A DNA stretch of 53,783 nt from Bacteroidetes bacterium GWF2_35_48 (GCA_001769125.1 MEOG01000046.1:109625-163407), one strand, 5' to 3'. Positions 19,401-27,813 are shown, numbered from the stretch's first letter. The notes: generated by a model not told the origin, from the letters alone. Numbers and translations: made by a program.

Positions 19401-21309
19401 GTGGAGAAATAATGCAGGAATTACCTATCCTTACACAATTCCCGGAATGATAAGCATTACCAGCTCCAACGTAAATAACCGTTATTATTATTTTTATGAA
19501 TGGGAGGTACAGGAGCCCGGTTGCGTTAGCACAAGAAGCGAAGTTACGGCCTTTATAAGCCCCGCACTGATTGCGGGATCGGCACTGATAGGTTCTGCCG
19601 AAATTTGCAGCGGAGAATCTGTTTCATTAAGCCTGAGCGGATATGCCGGAAACATACAATGGCAACAATCCGTTGATGGTATATCTGGTTGGACCAATAT
19701 TTCAGGCGCAGTAACAGATTCGTTTGCAACAGAGGCGATTCTTTCCGATTTATGGTTCAGGGCGCATTTATCCGGTGATGGATGTCAGGATGTTTATTCA
19801 AATAGTGTGAATGTTGAAGTATCACCAGGTAGTCAGGCAGGAGCAATACAAGCATCTCAAACTTTAATTTGCAATGGCGACAGCATTGAATTCTCAATTG
19901 AAAATTATACCGGAATCATTCAGTGGCAAAGCAGTTCTGATGAAATAAATTTCTTTGATATTTCAGGAGAAACAGCAGAAATATATAATACCGGCGCATT
20001 AACAGAATCGGTTTCCATAAGGGCTTCTGTAACCAACAACAATTGTCCCTCTGCATTTTCAAATACATTTTTTATTGATGTAAATGAACCGGCAACAGCA
20101 GGATTATTAATAGCAGAATCAACAGATATATGCGAGGGAGAAACGAGTACGCTTCAACTTTCCGGCTCCTTTGGAACTATAAAATGGATGGAGTCAACGG
20201 ACAGCATCAACTGGACAGAAATAGTATCAGCAACAGACACGGTATATCAAACAAGTGTTTTAAATGCTGAAACTTTTTATCAGGTTATAGTAACACAGCC
20301 GGGTTGCCCTGATGCTGAAAGTGCTGTTGTTTCAGTTATCCCTCACGAACCACCTACTGGTTCTGTAAGCGCAACCAATGCGAGCTATGGCAATAGCGAT
20401 GGGCTTGCGTCTGTTTCTACAACAGGAGGTACGGGCTCTTTCTCTTATGTATGGTCGGACGGACAAATCACTCCGACTGCTGAAAATCTTGCACCGGGAA
20501 GCTACAGTGTTACGGTTTCTGATGGAGTATGTACCATTTCTTTTTCTTGCACAATTGAAGAGAATCCTTCTGTCTATCCTACTGCAAATTTCAGCGCGAA
20601 TGATCAGCTTATTTGTACCGGAATGACCATTCATTTTACGGATATGACCAATAACAATCCTCTTACATGGCAATGGTATTTTCCCGGAGGAAGCCCCGCC
20701 AGTAGTAACGATCAAAATCCAAGTGTAACGTATAATAATATCGGGGCATACCATGTAATTCTGAAAATAACAAATCAGTTTGGTTTCGATTCTATTGTAA
20801 AAAACAATTTCATAACCGTAACATCGCCGGGTACTCTTTCATTTGCTGTTACAAACGAATCGACTCCCGAAGCCAATGACGGCTCTATAACGGTTAATGT
20901 CATCGGAGGAAATCCCCCTTATGCTTATTACTGGAGCAATGGCAGCACCACGCAATCAATTTCGAATCTTACAGCAGGTGTTTATTCTGTTGCAGTTTAT
21001 GATGCGAGCGCATGCTTTGTTACAAGCCCTGTTACACTTGATGTCAATGTTGGAATTCGTGATTTAGACAATAACAAAAATCTATTTGTATATCCGAATC
21101 CCGCATCTGAAAAAATTAAGATTCTATCCGGCAATAATAAGATTCTGAAAATTGAAATTACAGATATTTCCGGAAAGCATTTAAAGCTCATTGAAAACAA
21201 AACGATCAGAGAAGAATACGATATTTCCTTTTTATCAAATGGCTTATATCTTTTCAAAATTTTTACAAGCAAAAATATTTCCCAAATCAAAGTTGTTGTT
21301 GCAAGATAA
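16477..21309 (+). CDS. secreted lysyl-endopeptidase-like serine protease with adhesin modules and T9SS type A domain
   Basis: A 1610-residue protein with signal peptide ([21 protein letters not shown]). A ~200-residue N-terminal domain is followed by a chymotrypsin-fold protease. The triad is His254 in TANHC, Asp300 in TSDFCLVQM and Ser376 in GSSGSPLF, the pattern of lysyl endopeptidases. After it come a CARDB-like domain, a jelly-roll module around [11 protein letters not shown], a PKD domain (~737-815), an Ig-like unit, three ~88-residue Ig-like repeats (~1035-1290; IQWQQSVDG type), a SprB unit, a second PKD (~1367-1450) and another SprB unit. The tail from ~1528 ([23 protein letters not shown]) is a type A T9SS sorting domain. 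The N-terminal and protease domains are paralogous to those of the 30507-46871 protein. Inferred role: an extracellular protease held near the cell by adhesive modules. Confidence 0.9.
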   Translation: MKKTFIIIIFLLSLVKVSIGQISQGGTPIGFGKNLNLSLNENVPTQTLPGIDVESLIAEDLTNDNNKQIPWRFGENIPVDIDIKTDAVSDMLSDGSKLWRLRIYAPGALSMNFRFDNYYLPQGAKLFFYDDLHTHLLGAFTDFNNQSDRVFASTLIEGEAIILEYYEPANAAFSGELHIDQITHGYRNIFDFLQKGFGGSGSCNNNVVCPEAVGWENEIRAACMLVVNGNGFCSGSLVNNTSNDGTPYVLTANHCSGSNNFSSWVFWFNWQSATCENPASSPAYNSVSGSVLISRYATSDFCLVQMNQTPPEEYNVFYAGWSKEGIVSPSAVCIHHPRGDIKKITFADNPTIAAIYSNVDSWQALWTDGATEPGSSGSPLFDKDHRIIGQLYGGPSSCTASPEYMNDYYGRFSVSWEGTSPDVRLKDWLDPLNIDPPFIDGYDPNTPTFALDAKPKSIDAPLTAYCGLQSISPVIKIQNAGATELTSLTVKYSLNGGVFTEQIWAGNLTTGAIALVTFPSISLNLGNHVFTVVTENPNGLPDDNTSNDTLVKNFSVSIGATLPFTENFESSVFPPVTWSILNPDGSITWDRTTLAAGNGTSTGSACISLRGYTGTGQMDALLLPKINMETISNATMTFKVAYRRYNAQYSDRLKIYISTDCGLSFNTVIYDKSGSTLATGPDMTTAFFPVVAEDWRTETINLTPYIGNTIQLKFECTNQNGNNLFIDDINIMNNMPPGALFYCNDTSSCTGVISFIDQSYGFPETWLWNFGDGETSTLQYPTHTYTSSGNFSVTLTVNNSFGSTFYTRSNLVHINLPDAPVVLSSSRCGEGNLMLSATASGSLYWFDAPSDGTQIGMGNNYNTPYLSSTTSYYVENRVGLPSLYFGSIDSTTNGGNANLNAEYWQNFEVLVPIRLVSVVVNSAAEAYRTIYLRNASGVNLDSVVINIPFGVNRIYLNLDLQPGFYQLVGPKNANLWRNNAGITYPYTIPGMISITSSNVNNRYYYFYEWEVQEPGCVSTRSEVTAFISPALIAGSALIGSAEICSGESVSLSLSGYAGNIQWQQSVDGISGWTNISGAVTDSFATEAILSDLWFRAHLSGDGCQDVYSNSVNVEVSPGSQAGAIQASQTLICNGDSIEFSIENYTGIIQWQSSSDEINFFDISGETAEIYNTGALTESVSIRASVTNNNCPSAFSNTFFIDVNEPATAGLLIAESTDICEGETSTLQLSGSFGTIKWMESTDSINWTEIVSATDTVYQTSVLNAETFYQVIVTQPGCPDAESAVVSVIPHEPPTGSVSATNASYGNSDGLASVSTTGGTGSFSYVWSDGQITPTAENLAPGSYSVTVSDGVCTISFSCTIEENPSVYPTANFSANDQLICTGMTIHFTDMTNNNPLTWQWYFPGGSPASSNDQNPSVTYNNIGAYHVILKITNQFGFDSIVKNNFITVTSPGTLSFAVTNESTPEANDGSITVNVIGGNPPYAYYWSNGSTTQSISNLTAGVYSVAVYDASACFVTSPVTLDVNVGIRDLDNNKNLFVYPNPASEKIKILSGNNKILKIEITDISGKHLKLIENKTIREEYDISFLSNGLYLFKIFTSKNISQIKVVVAR

Positions 21310-21341
21310 TAAAATTGCTGCCCTATAATCTATACCAAGCC

Positions 21342-21437
21342 CGGTCATTATTTGCGCTTTTGGAAAACCCTTGAGGTCTCCATTGGATAGGCACGTTGAG
21401 ACCTCAAGGGTTTCAACGATTGAGAAAATAATGACCG
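21342..21437. repeat. nested palindromic element (MITE-like), 96 bp
   Basis: The outer arms CGGTCATTATTT (21342-21353) and AAATAATGACCG (21426-21437) are perfect complements. The inner arms AAACCCTTGAGGTCTC (21365-21380) and GAGACCTCAAGGGTTT (21398-21413) are a perfect 16-bp pair with a 17-nt loop. There is no ORF. It follows the protease stop by 33 nt, so as RNA it could also act as a 3' hairpin. Confidence 0.7.
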
Positions 21438-21520
21438 ATAAAAGTATATAATCGTTATTACAATTCCATGTACACTTTTTTGCACCATATTTCGTTTTAT
21501 AATTCGTTGTAAAATAAATC

Positions 21521-22195
21521 ATGAAATTTTTTGCTTTGAAATTTTTTGTTTGTTTGTTCCTTTCGCTAGTGTTGCTGCACCCTGTTTTTTCTCAGGAAAA
21601 TGATTTCAGTGCCGGTTTTATGGCTGGTGGCAATGGTATTGACATCAGAGGAAAAAGTTACTCTTTCTGGCGCGGTACGAATAATGATACATGGGGTGGA
21701 TTGGGAATTTCAGGAGGAATTTTCTGCGAACGCTATCTTTTTAAAAATTTTCTTGCAGCACTACAGATAAGATATATTCAGAAAGGCAGCACATATCAGT
21801 TTTTAAACGGATTTAACGAAACGCAAAGAGAAGCGCTGCGAATTCAATATATTGAAGTACCCGTGTTGGTTGGTTATAAATTCAAACCAAAAGAAGGAAA
21901 AGGATACTGCATTGTGCAGGCAGGAATTGCTTATGCGCAGTCAATTTCTTCAAAATATATTTTCAATGAGCTGGCAGAAAACACGAAAAAACAGGAAATG
22001 GAAAATTTTAAAAATAAAGACCTGTCAATAGTTGCTTCTCTGAAAGTGCCACTCAATGAACCGGGGAAAAATAATTTCTTTCTTGGTCTTACTGCCGACT
22101 GGTCTTTAATATCAATACACAAGTATTACGATTTGCATAATTTGTGTTACGGGTTGGAGTTATCGTATTTTTTCTTTTCAACGAAGAGAAAATGA
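21521..22195 (+). CDS. outer-membrane beta-barrel protein (PorT-like)
   Basis: A 224-residue protein with a clear signal peptide (FVCLFLSLVLLHPVFSQ). It has alternating hydrophobic strands typical of the small 8-stranded PorT-type barrels of Bacteroidota: GFMAGGNG, GLGISGGIFCERYLF, AALQIRYIQKG, IEVPVLVGYKF and the terminal strand YGLELSYFFF. The characteristic 'YIEVPVLVGYKF' strand supports the call. It probably sits in the outer membrane. Its task is unknown, but family members include a T9SS component and many uncharacterised proteins. Convergent with the toxin gene. Confidence 0.75.
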   Translation: MKFFALKFFVCLFLSLVLLHPVFSQENDFSAGFMAGGNGIDIRGKSYSFWRGTNNDTWGGLGISGGIFCERYLFKNFLAALQIRYIQKGSTYQFLNGFNETQREALRIQYIEVPVLVGYKFKPKEGKGYCIVQAGIAYAQSISSKYIFNELAENTKKQEMENFKNKDLSIVASLKVPLNEPGKNNFFLGLTADWSLISIHKYYDLHNLCYGLELSYFFFSTKRK

Positions 22196-22220
22196 AGAGT
22201 CTTAAAAAACGGAAGCGGTT

Positions 22221-22634
22221 CTATCCAAAAAGATCAAAATAATTTTTAGGAGAAATTATTTTTGTCCCCTCAAATTCGGACAATTTGAAGTGACGGATAT
22301 TTCCAGTGATAAGATAATCTGCTTTTGCTGCTATTGCAAGTTCAAGAAGCCTGTTATCGGCTTCATCGGTAATAACATTTACAGAAATACCGGGCTCATA
22401 TTTTTCTGCAAGTAAATTAATTGTTGATAAAACAATATCTGCATTAATTTTAAATTCTGGATATTTTAAAAATTTATCTCTTGAAAGAACAGATGTATAC
22501 TCTGAAAAAACTTTTTCTGAAATACAGAGAATAGCTTTTTCTGCAAAAATAATTTCTTCAATAATCAAAGAGGGATATCCATCAGAAATAAGAGCAGAAA
22601 CAATAATATTTGTGTCAAGTATAACTCTATGCAT
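22221..22634 (-). CDS. PIN-domain toxin of a type II toxin-antitoxin pair
   Basis: A PIN-fold ribonuclease of the 'putative toxin component, PIN family' type. The acidic metal site is visible: Asp in VILDTNIIVSAL near the N-terminus, Glu in FSEYTSVL, and Asp in TDEADNRLLELA, then ADYLITGN near the C-terminus. I chose the ATG at 22634 (137 residues) over the in-frame start at 22664. It begins directly with MHRVILDTN, overlaps the upstream antitoxin stop by 8 nt, and has AGGAGG five bases before it, an unusual Shine-Dalgarno for this phylum. The toxin is expected to cut RNA when free of the antitoxin. It is the downstream partner of 22627-22848. Confidence 0.82.
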   Translation of the reverse strand: MHRVILDTNIIVSALISDGYPSLIIEEIIFAEKAILCISEKVFSEYTSVLSRDKFLKYPEFKINADIVLSTINLLAEKYEPGISVNVITDEADNRLLELAIAAKADYLITGNIRHFKLSEFEGTKIISPKNYFDLFG

Positions 22635-22848
22635 TCCTCCTGCTTTCATTAATTTCCTTTTCAATATCCTTTTCTGTCATATCCGACAAACCTGTCTTTT
22701 TTGCAATCTGCCTGCATCGTATTATAGCATCGCGAGCTATCATAATGCTGATTTTTTTATAAAATTCCTCGAAAGTCAAATTCGTTTTATCAATACCTAA
22801 TTTTAAAAACTCATTATCCGGTATTGTAATATTTACTGTTTTCATCAT
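22627..22848 (-). CDS. antitoxin partner of the PIN toxin
   Basis: A 73-residue protein (MMKTVNITIPDNEFLKLG...) with a beta strand then helices and a basic, polar C-terminus, like small antitoxins encoded with PIN toxins. The gene lies directly upstream of the toxin and overlaps it by 8 nt, so translation is probably coupled. A second Met at codon 2 makes the exact start uncertain by one residue. A TATCTTTA element about 20 nt upstream may be the promoter. The N-terminal strand could be a ribbon-type DNA-binding motif controlling its own operon (inference). Confidence 0.72.
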   Translation of the reverse strand: MMKTVNITIPDNEFLKLGIDKTNLTFEEFYKKISIMIARDAIIRCRQIAKKTGLSDMTEKDIEKEINESRRNA

Positions 22849-22959
22849 GATTTGATTTTATTATTGTAAAGATACAAAAAATATTGATTATTCAAGCGAT
22901 GTTAATTTTAAAGCAAAACATCATTGTGTAATTTATCATTATTCGTTTCCTTTTTTTTC

Positions 22960-22967
22960 TACATTTG
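22960..22967 (+). promoter_or_regulatory. possible -7 element upstream of trpS
   Basis: TACATTTG matches TAnnTTTG, but it lies 212 nt from the trpS ATG and lacks a TTTG at the correct spacing. If used, the mRNA leader would include the palindrome at 23011-23113. Confidence 0.3.
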
Positions 22968-23010
22968 CACTTGTAATAATTTGTTGCTTGTAATAAGGTA
23001 TGGTTATTCA

Positions 23011-23113
23011 CCAAAAATAGTGGACTTTGTTAAATGGATAGTTATAAATAGTTGCAAGTTGCAAGTTGTAGTCAACCTGCAACTTGTAACAAAATAAATG
23101 ACCCACTAATAGT
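23011..23113. repeat. imperfect nested palindrome upstream of trpS
   Basis: Within the 331-bp gap 22849-23179, AATAGTGG (23016-23023) faces CCACTAAT (23103-23110), TTTGTTA (23026-23032) faces TAACAAA (23087-23093), and CAAGTTGCA (23055-23063) faces TGCAACTTG (23078-23086). It is followed by GTGTCGGACAAC, which shares TTGTCCGA (complement) with the ends of the 7195-7326 MITE. Probably a decayed MITE-like element. No ORF. Confidence 0.55.
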
Positions 23114-23179
23114 GTCGGACAACTGAAAAAACAGAAAAATCATCTTTCGTTATTACCAGCAACGTTTAAATTTTTTATC

Positions 23180-24169
23180 ATGGAAATTGTACTCAGTGGC
23201 ATACGCTCTACAGGGAATCTGCACCTCGGAAATTATTTTGGTGCGCTCAGAAATTTTGTAAAAATGCAATATGAAAATAAATGTTATTTTTTCATTGCAG
23301 ATTATCATTCTTTGACAACACATCCTACTCCAAAGGATTTGCACAGCAGCGTAAAACAGGTCTTTGTAGAATATCTTGCAGCAGGTCTTGACCCTGAAGC
23401 AGCCACTTTGTATCGTCAGAGCGATGTACCGGAAACAACCGAATTGTATTTGCTTTTAAATATGAATGCCTATATGGGCGAGTTGGAGCGATGCACATCT
23501 TTCAAAGAAAAAATCAGAACTCAGCAGGAAAATATCAATGCTGGCTTGCTCACGTATCCGGTGCTTATGGCTGCTGATATTCTCATTCATAAATCGCATA
23601 AAGTTCCTGTAGGAAAAGATCAGGAGCAGCATTTAGAAATGACCCGTACTTTTGCAAACCGCTTCAACCGCTTGTATAATGTTGAGTATTTCCCGGAGCC
23701 TGTGGCGTATAATTTCGGAGAAGAACTTGTGAAAATTCCCGGTCTTGATGGATCAGGAAAAATGGGGAAATCCGAAGGCAATGGAATTTATCTGGCAGAT
23801 GCTCCTGAAGAAATCCGTAAAAAAGTTATGCGCGCTGTAAGTGATTCAGGACCAACTGAGCTAAATCAGGAAATGGCAGAGCCAATAAAAAATCTTTTCG
23901 CTATTATGAAAGCCGTTTCAAAACAAGAAACCATAGACTTTTATATTGAAAAATATAATACCTGTCAGATTCGTTATGGAGATATGAAAAAGCAGTTGGC
24001 AGAAGATATTATTTTGTTTACAAGCCCCATCCGTGAAAAAATTTCAGAGCTTTCAAGAGATGAAGAATATCTCAGAAAAGTTGTAAATATGGGAGCAGAA
24101 AAAGCGAGGGAAAGCGCTGCAAAAACCGTAAGAGAAGTACGCGAAATAATAGGATTTAAAAGCTTTTAA
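23180..24169 (+). CDS. trpS: tryptophanyl-tRNA synthetase
   Basis: A 329-residue class I aminoacyl-tRNA synthetase that charges tRNA-Trp. The HIGH-like signature is TGNLHLGNYFGA (residues 11-22) and the KMSKS-like loop is GKMGKSEGN (around 193-198). ADYHSLTT, PVLMAADIL and the VGKDQEQHLE segment are typical of TrpRS. Length is normal (~325-335). It is followed after 2 nt by a glycosyltransferase gene, so the two are probably cotranscribed. The start MEIVLSGIRSTG fits the family. Confidence 0.97.
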   Translation: MEIVLSGIRSTGNLHLGNYFGALRNFVKMQYENKCYFFIADYHSLTTHPTPKDLHSSVKQVFVEYLAAGLDPEAATLYRQSDVPETTELYLLLNMNAYMGELERCTSFKEKIRTQQENINAGLLTYPVLMAADILIHKSHKVPVGKDQEQHLEMTRTFANRFNRLYNVEYFPEPVAYNFGEELVKIPGLDGSGKMGKSEGNGIYLADAPEEIRKKVMRAVSDSGPTELNQEMAEPIKNLFAIMKAVSKQETIDFYIEKYNTCQIRYGDMKKQLAEDIILFTSPIREKISELSRDEEYLRKVVNMGAEKARESAAKTVREVREIIGFKSF

Positions 24170-24171
24170 TC

Positions 24172-24930
24172 GTGACAGAAATTTCTGTTGTAATCATAAC
24201 TTTTAACGAAGAACGCAATATTGAAAGATGTTTGCGCTCTGTGCTTTCTGTTGCAGATGATATTGTCGTTGTTGATTCTTTCAGCACCGACAAAACAGAA
24301 GAAATTTGTTCCCGCTATCCGGTACGATTTATTGCCCACAAATTTGAAGGGCACATTGAGCAAAAAAACCGGGCAATAACACAGGCAAAATTTCCACATG
24401 TGCTCTCGCTTGATGCAGACGAAGAACTAGACGAGCAGTTGATAAAATCAATTGCAGAGGTAAAAAACAATTGGCAATACGATGGCTATTATTTTAATCG
24501 GTTAACCAATTATTGTGGCAAATGGATTTATCACTGCGGATGGTATCCTGATAAAAAATTACGTTTGTGGGATAGTCGCAAGGGCGCATGGGCAGGAGAA
24601 AATCCGCATGACAGGTACGATATGATTCCCGATTCTACAAATAAATATATTGCCGGAAATCTCAATCATTATTCCTATTATTCTATAGCCGATCACCTGA
24701 TGCAGGTAAATAAATTTACAGACATTGCATCACGGGAATTATTCAAAAAAAATAAAAAGCCCTCATTGTTTGATATTACATTTCGTCCCTGGTGGAAATT
24801 TGTAAGAGATTATTTTTTCAGGGCAGGATTTTTAGACGGATATTATGGCTTTGTAATATGCATTATTTCTGCACATGCCAATTTTTTGAAATATGCAAAA
24901 TTGCGACAGATGTGGAAAATGAAAATTTGA
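24172..24930 (+). CDS. family 2 glycosyltransferase, LPS core (WaaE/KdtX-like) type
   Basis: A 252-residue GT-A enzyme. The nucleotide-sugar domain starts at the N-terminus (ISVVIITFNEERNIERCLRSV), with VVDSFSTDKT and the metal-binding LDADEEL. The C-terminal part (KKLRLWDSRKGAW, HYSYYSIADH, WWKFVRDYFFRAGFLDGYYGF) is typical of the WaaE/KdtX-like group that adds a sugar to lipopolysaccharide core. It likely acts at the inner face of the cytoplasmic membrane. The start is GTG, 2 nt after the trpS stop; the next in-frame ATG would remove the whole catalytic core. Acceptor and donor sugars are unknown. Confidence 0.85.
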   Translation: MTEISVVIITFNEERNIERCLRSVLSVADDIVVVDSFSTDKTEEICSRYPVRFIAHKFEGHIEQKNRAITQAKFPHVLSLDADEELDEQLIKSIAEVKNNWQYDGYYFNRLTNYCGKWIYHCGWYPDKKLRLWDSRKGAWAGENPHDRYDMIPDSTNKYIAGNLNHYSYYSIADHLMQVNKFTDIASRELFKKNKKPSLFDITFRPWWKFVRDYFFRAGFLDGYYGFVICIISAHANFLKYAKLRQMWKMKI

Positions 24931-24948
24931 TGATGTGAAAAATTATTT

Positions 24949-25572
24949 TTATTTTTTACAATAATTGTCAGGGTTGAAAATAATATAATTTCGAATTTGA
25001 TTTAATCGGTTTGTATTTGCAATAATTTCGTCATAATAACGTGCCTGCCAACCAATCCATTGTAACCCTAATTCATTATATTTTTTTGTGCATGCCGATT
25101 TAAATGAACGGATAATTGCATGAATTGATCCGGGTTTGGGCGATATTTTTGCCATGATTTCATTTTTTATAAAATTTTCGTGGTTGGTGGTGTGTTTGGT
25201 GTTATGTTTGTCGTCATTTAGATACGTTGCATGCAACGTATCTACGGGACAAACAATATCGGGACAAACATCAACACCATTTGATTCAATTTCGGGTTTT
25301 AACCGTTTAATGCCAATTATTCCATGAATATGATTGGGCATAACGATAAATTGATCCAACCATATATTTTCAAAATGTTGTGGAATTTCACGCCAAAACA
25401 AATCGGCAATTAATCCTATTTCATTTAATATCATTTTACCATCCAATACATCACCGAAACAACAAATGTGATTCTTGGTACATATTGTAATAAAATATTT
25501 ACCTCCGCGGGCATAATCCCATCCTTTTTTTCTCGTTGTTTCTGCGCGATATTTATTTCCAAACAAGGTCAT
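24949..25572 (-). CDS. REP-associated tyrosine transposase (RAYT), IS200/Y1-like
   Basis: A 207-residue HUH-type protein. YFITICT (~26-32) and the HUH motif His81-Ile-His83 in MPNHIHGII are diagnostic. FKSACTKKYNE (~157-167) and WIGWQARYYDEII (~172-184) are the C-terminal family segments. Tyr165 is my candidate nucleophile, but Tyr179/180 cannot be excluded. Residues ~93-140 are a hydrophilic variable stretch holding a DNA palindrome (25219-25244). The ATG overlaps the mpl stop by 4 nt (ATGA), so translation is coupled to mpl. I see no terminal repeats or target duplication around the gene, consistent with the immobile, single-copy habit of RAYTs. Family role: processing of REP palindromes. 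Confidence 0.85.
   Translation of the reverse strand: MTLFGNKYRAETTRKKGWDYARGGKYFITICTKNHICCFGDVLDGKMILNEIGLIADLFWREIPQHFENIWLDQFIVMPNHIHGIIGIKRLKPEIESNGVDVCPDIVCPVDTLHATYLNDDKHNTKHTTNHENFIKNEIMAKISPKPGSIHAIIRSFKSACTKKYNELGLQWIGWQARYYDEIIANTNRLNQIRNYIIFNPDNYCKK
25219..25244. repeat. perfect 26-bp palindrome inside the RAYT reading frame
   Basis: The core GATACGTTGC-ATGCAACGTATC is fully self-complementary and extends by TA on both sides. On the coding strand it encodes about residues 110-118 (VDTLHATYL). The codons just upstream carry a direct repeat of GTTTGTCCC. The sequence resembles short dispersed REP-type palindromes I recall from Bacteroidota and cyanobacteria. Confidence 0.85.
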
Positions 25573-26933
25573 TTTTCTCTAATTATTTTTTCTGCAAAAT
25601 CCTTGAAATTAATTCCCGAAAAATTACCGGAACTCATCATAAGAAGATTTGTATCTTTCCAATTTGTTTCCAATAAGATTTTAACGAGCATTTCTGAATC
25701 TGTAAATACGGTTACATTGTTACTTGCAAATGCCTCTTTAACCTGTTGCGGTGTTATTTCTTTCAATCGCTTGTGAGCTATGGTTGCAGGATTGAAATAC
25801 ACATACGCAACATCTGCTGTTTCCATAGAACCATTATACAAAGGGAGAAAATCTTCATTCAGACTGCTAAATGTATGCAGCTCCATACAGGCAACTAATT
25901 TTCTTTCGGGAAACTGAACTTTCACCGCGCTGGTAGTGGCTTTCAGCTTGGAAGGCGAATGGGCAAAATCGAGAAATACATTTGTAAAATTATTTTTTGT
26001 CAGCAATTGCAAGCGTTTTGATGCACCTTTAAAAACAGAAATGGCTTCGTAAAACTGTTCGTCTGACAATCCGATTTTATTACAAACAAACCTTGCTCCG
26101 TTCAGGTTTTGCAAATTGTGTTCACCAAATATCATCAGAGGAGTTTTTGTACCTCCATGTATTACATACGTGATGCCATCTTTCGTTTCATTTACATGCG
26201 TGGAATAAGGTATTTTATCAATAACATTTTTTGATACAGCAACAATTTTATTAATATTTTCATCGCCCTCGAAGTAAACAAGGGAACCATTTTTTTCAAT
26301 CAGATCAATAAAAACACTAAACTGCTCAACATAAATTTCAAATGTTGGAAACACATTGATATGATCCCATGCTATTCCACTCAATAATGCTATATTGGGC
26401 TTGTAGAGATGAAATTTCGGGCGTCTGTCGTCGGGAGACGATAAATATTCATCGCCTTCAATAATGCAGAATTTCGCATCGTGACTGAGTTGCACCATGG
26501 TTTCAAATCCTTCTAATTGTGCGCCCACCATGTAATCGTGTTTGATTTTATGATAATTTAATACATGCATAATCATAGAAGTAATGGTTGTTTTGCCATG
26601 ACTTCCACCTATCACAACACGAATTTTATCTTTCGAGGCTTCGTAAATATATTCAGGATAAGAATAAATTTTAAGATTTAATTCTTTTGCCCTGGCAAGC
26701 TCAGGATTATCTTTCATTGCGTGCATTCCCAAAATTATGGCATCTAATTTCTCCGTGATTCTTTCCGGAAACCAACCTGTTTTTTCAGGCAGTAAGCCAT
26801 ATTTGGAAAGATTTGTTTTCGCCGGATTAAATACTTCGTCGTCGGAACCAGTAATATTAAATCCTTTTTTATGCAGTGCTATAGCCAGATTGTGCATTGC
26901 GCTTCCACCAATTGCTATAAAATGAATATTCAT
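25569..26933 (-). CDS. mpl: UDP-N-acetylmuramate:L-Ala-gamma-D-Glu-meso-DAP ligase (murein tripeptide recycling)
   Basis: A 454-residue Mur-ligase-family enzyme. It joins recycled murein tripeptide to UDP-MurNAc with ATP in the cytoplasm. The N-terminal Rossmann start IHFIAIGGSAMHNLA matches Mpl/MurC. The ATP loop is GGSHGKTT (109-116), and EGDEYLSS and the GIAWDHINVFPT segment follow. The phrase HFIAIGG and the overall length favour Mpl over MurC, and no mur cluster surrounds it. It is divergent from dapF, whose product makes the meso-DAP in its substrate. The last 4 nt overlap the RAYT start. Confidence 0.9.
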   Translation of the reverse strand: MNIHFIAIGGSAMHNLAIALHKKGFNITGSDDEVFNPAKTNLSKYGLLPEKTGWFPERITEKLDAIILGMHAMKDNPELARAKELNLKIYSYPEYIYEASKDKIRVVIGGSHGKTTITSMIMHVLNYHKIKHDYMVGAQLEGFETMVQLSHDAKFCIIEGDEYLSSPDDRRPKFHLYKPNIALLSGIAWDHINVFPTFEIYVEQFSVFIDLIEKNGSLVYFEGDENINKIVAVSKNVIDKIPYSTHVNETKDGITYVIHGGTKTPLMIFGEHNLQNLNGARFVCNKIGLSDEQFYEAISVFKGASKRLQLLTKNNFTNVFLDFAHSPSKLKATTSAVKVQFPERKLVACMELHTFSSLNEDFLPLYNGSMETADVAYVYFNPATIAHKRLKEITPQQVKEAFASNNVTVFTDSEMLVKILLETNWKDTNLLMMSSGNFSGINFKDFAEKIIREK

Positions 26934-27000
26934 AAAACTTGCTTTTAAATATTTTGTAAAACTATTTAAAAATCCTTTTTACTGAGTCCGGTAAATAAAT

Positions 27001-27008
27001 TACTTTTG
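27001..27008 (+). promoter_or_regulatory. -7 element of dapF
   Basis: TACTTTTG matches TAnnTTTG, 21 nt before the ATG at 27030. It overlaps the TTG at 27006, so a start there would precede the mRNA 5' end. This supports the 27030 start. Confidence 0.45.
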
Positions 27009-27029
27009 AACAATCAATTTTTCATAAAA

Positions 27030-27812
27030 ATGAAAATCAACTTTTATAAATACCACGGAGCCGGAAATGATTTTATTCTGCTGGATGACAGAGAAAACAA
27101 ATACAACATGTTTAGTTATCAACAAATTGCGTTCTTGTGCCACCGTCGCTTTGGCATTGGAGCAGATGGCTTAATGCTACTGCAAAATCATCCGGATTAT
27201 GATTTCAAAATGATATATTATAATTCTGACGGGCATGAGGGTTCCATGTGTGGAAATGGAGGAAGATGCATTGTTTCTTTTGCCAATAAATTGAGAATGA
27301 TTTCAGAAAAAACAACGTTTCTGGCAAGTGATGGAGCGCATGAAGCATACTTAGAAAAAGATGGTATCATTAAGTTACGCATGTCAGATGTTTTTAATAT
27401 TGAAAAAGCGGAGGATTATTTTTTCTTAAATACCGGATCGCCACATTATGTTACTTTTAGAAAAAACGTGTTATCGGAAGACATTCTGACAGAAGGAAGA
27501 AAAATAAGATACAACGAGCGATTCAGCAAAGAAGGAACAAATGTAAACTTCGTTGAAAAAAAGAGTGATCATATTTTTGTATGCACCTACGAAAGAGGTG
27601 TTGAAGAAGAAACATTGTCCTGTGGAACCGGTGTTGTTGCATCAGCTTTAGCTGCAATTAAGAATAAAACACCCGGCTTTTATCAAATAAATGCAAAGAC
27701 AAAAGGAGGAAATTTATCGGTTTACTGCACAAAAGTATCTGACACTGTTTTTAACAATATTTGGCTGGAAGGACCTGCTGCCTTTGTATTTGATGGTGTG
27801 ATAACATTATAA
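27030..27812 (+). CDS. dapF: diaminopimelate epimerase
   Basis: A 260-residue cofactor-free epimerase turning LL-DAP into meso-DAP for lysine and peptidoglycan. Both catalytic cysteines are present: Cys74 in MCGNGGRC and Cys198 in LSCGTGVVASA. The N-terminus MKINFYKYHGAGNDFILLDD is the usual DapF start, so I use the ATG at 27030 rather than the in-frame TTG at 27006. A TAnnTTTG element overlapping that TTG agrees. It is divergent from mpl with a ~96-bp shared control region, and ends at a strong hairpin. Confidence 0.95.
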   Translation: MKINFYKYHGAGNDFILLDDRENKYNMFSYQQIAFLCHRRFGIGADGLMLLQNHPDYDFKMIYYNSDGHEGSMCGNGGRCIVSFANKLRMISEKTTFLASDGAHEAYLEKDGIIKLRMSDVFNIEKAEDYFFLNTGSPHYVTFRKNVLSEDILTEGRKIRYNERFSKEGTNVNFVEKKSDHIFVCTYERGVEEETLSCGTGVVASALAAIKNKTPGFYQINAKTKGGNLSVYCTKVSDTVFNNIWLEGPAAFVFDGVITL

Positions 27813-27813
27813 A

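Noticed and set aside
22221-22664. Longer PIN toxin start at 22664
   Set aside because: The ten extra residues overlap the antitoxin more deeply and lack the Shine-Dalgarno that precedes the 22634 ATG.
22968-23179. Tryptophan attenuator or T-box before trpS
   Set aside because: The only short ORF there (ATG near 23000) has no Trp codons before its stop, there is no T-box core, and the palindromes look like a decayed repeat.
24949-25572. Recent IS200-type insertion
   Set aside because: The gene overlaps mpl by the usual ATGA coupling and I found no subterminal hairpin pair or insertion boundary around it.
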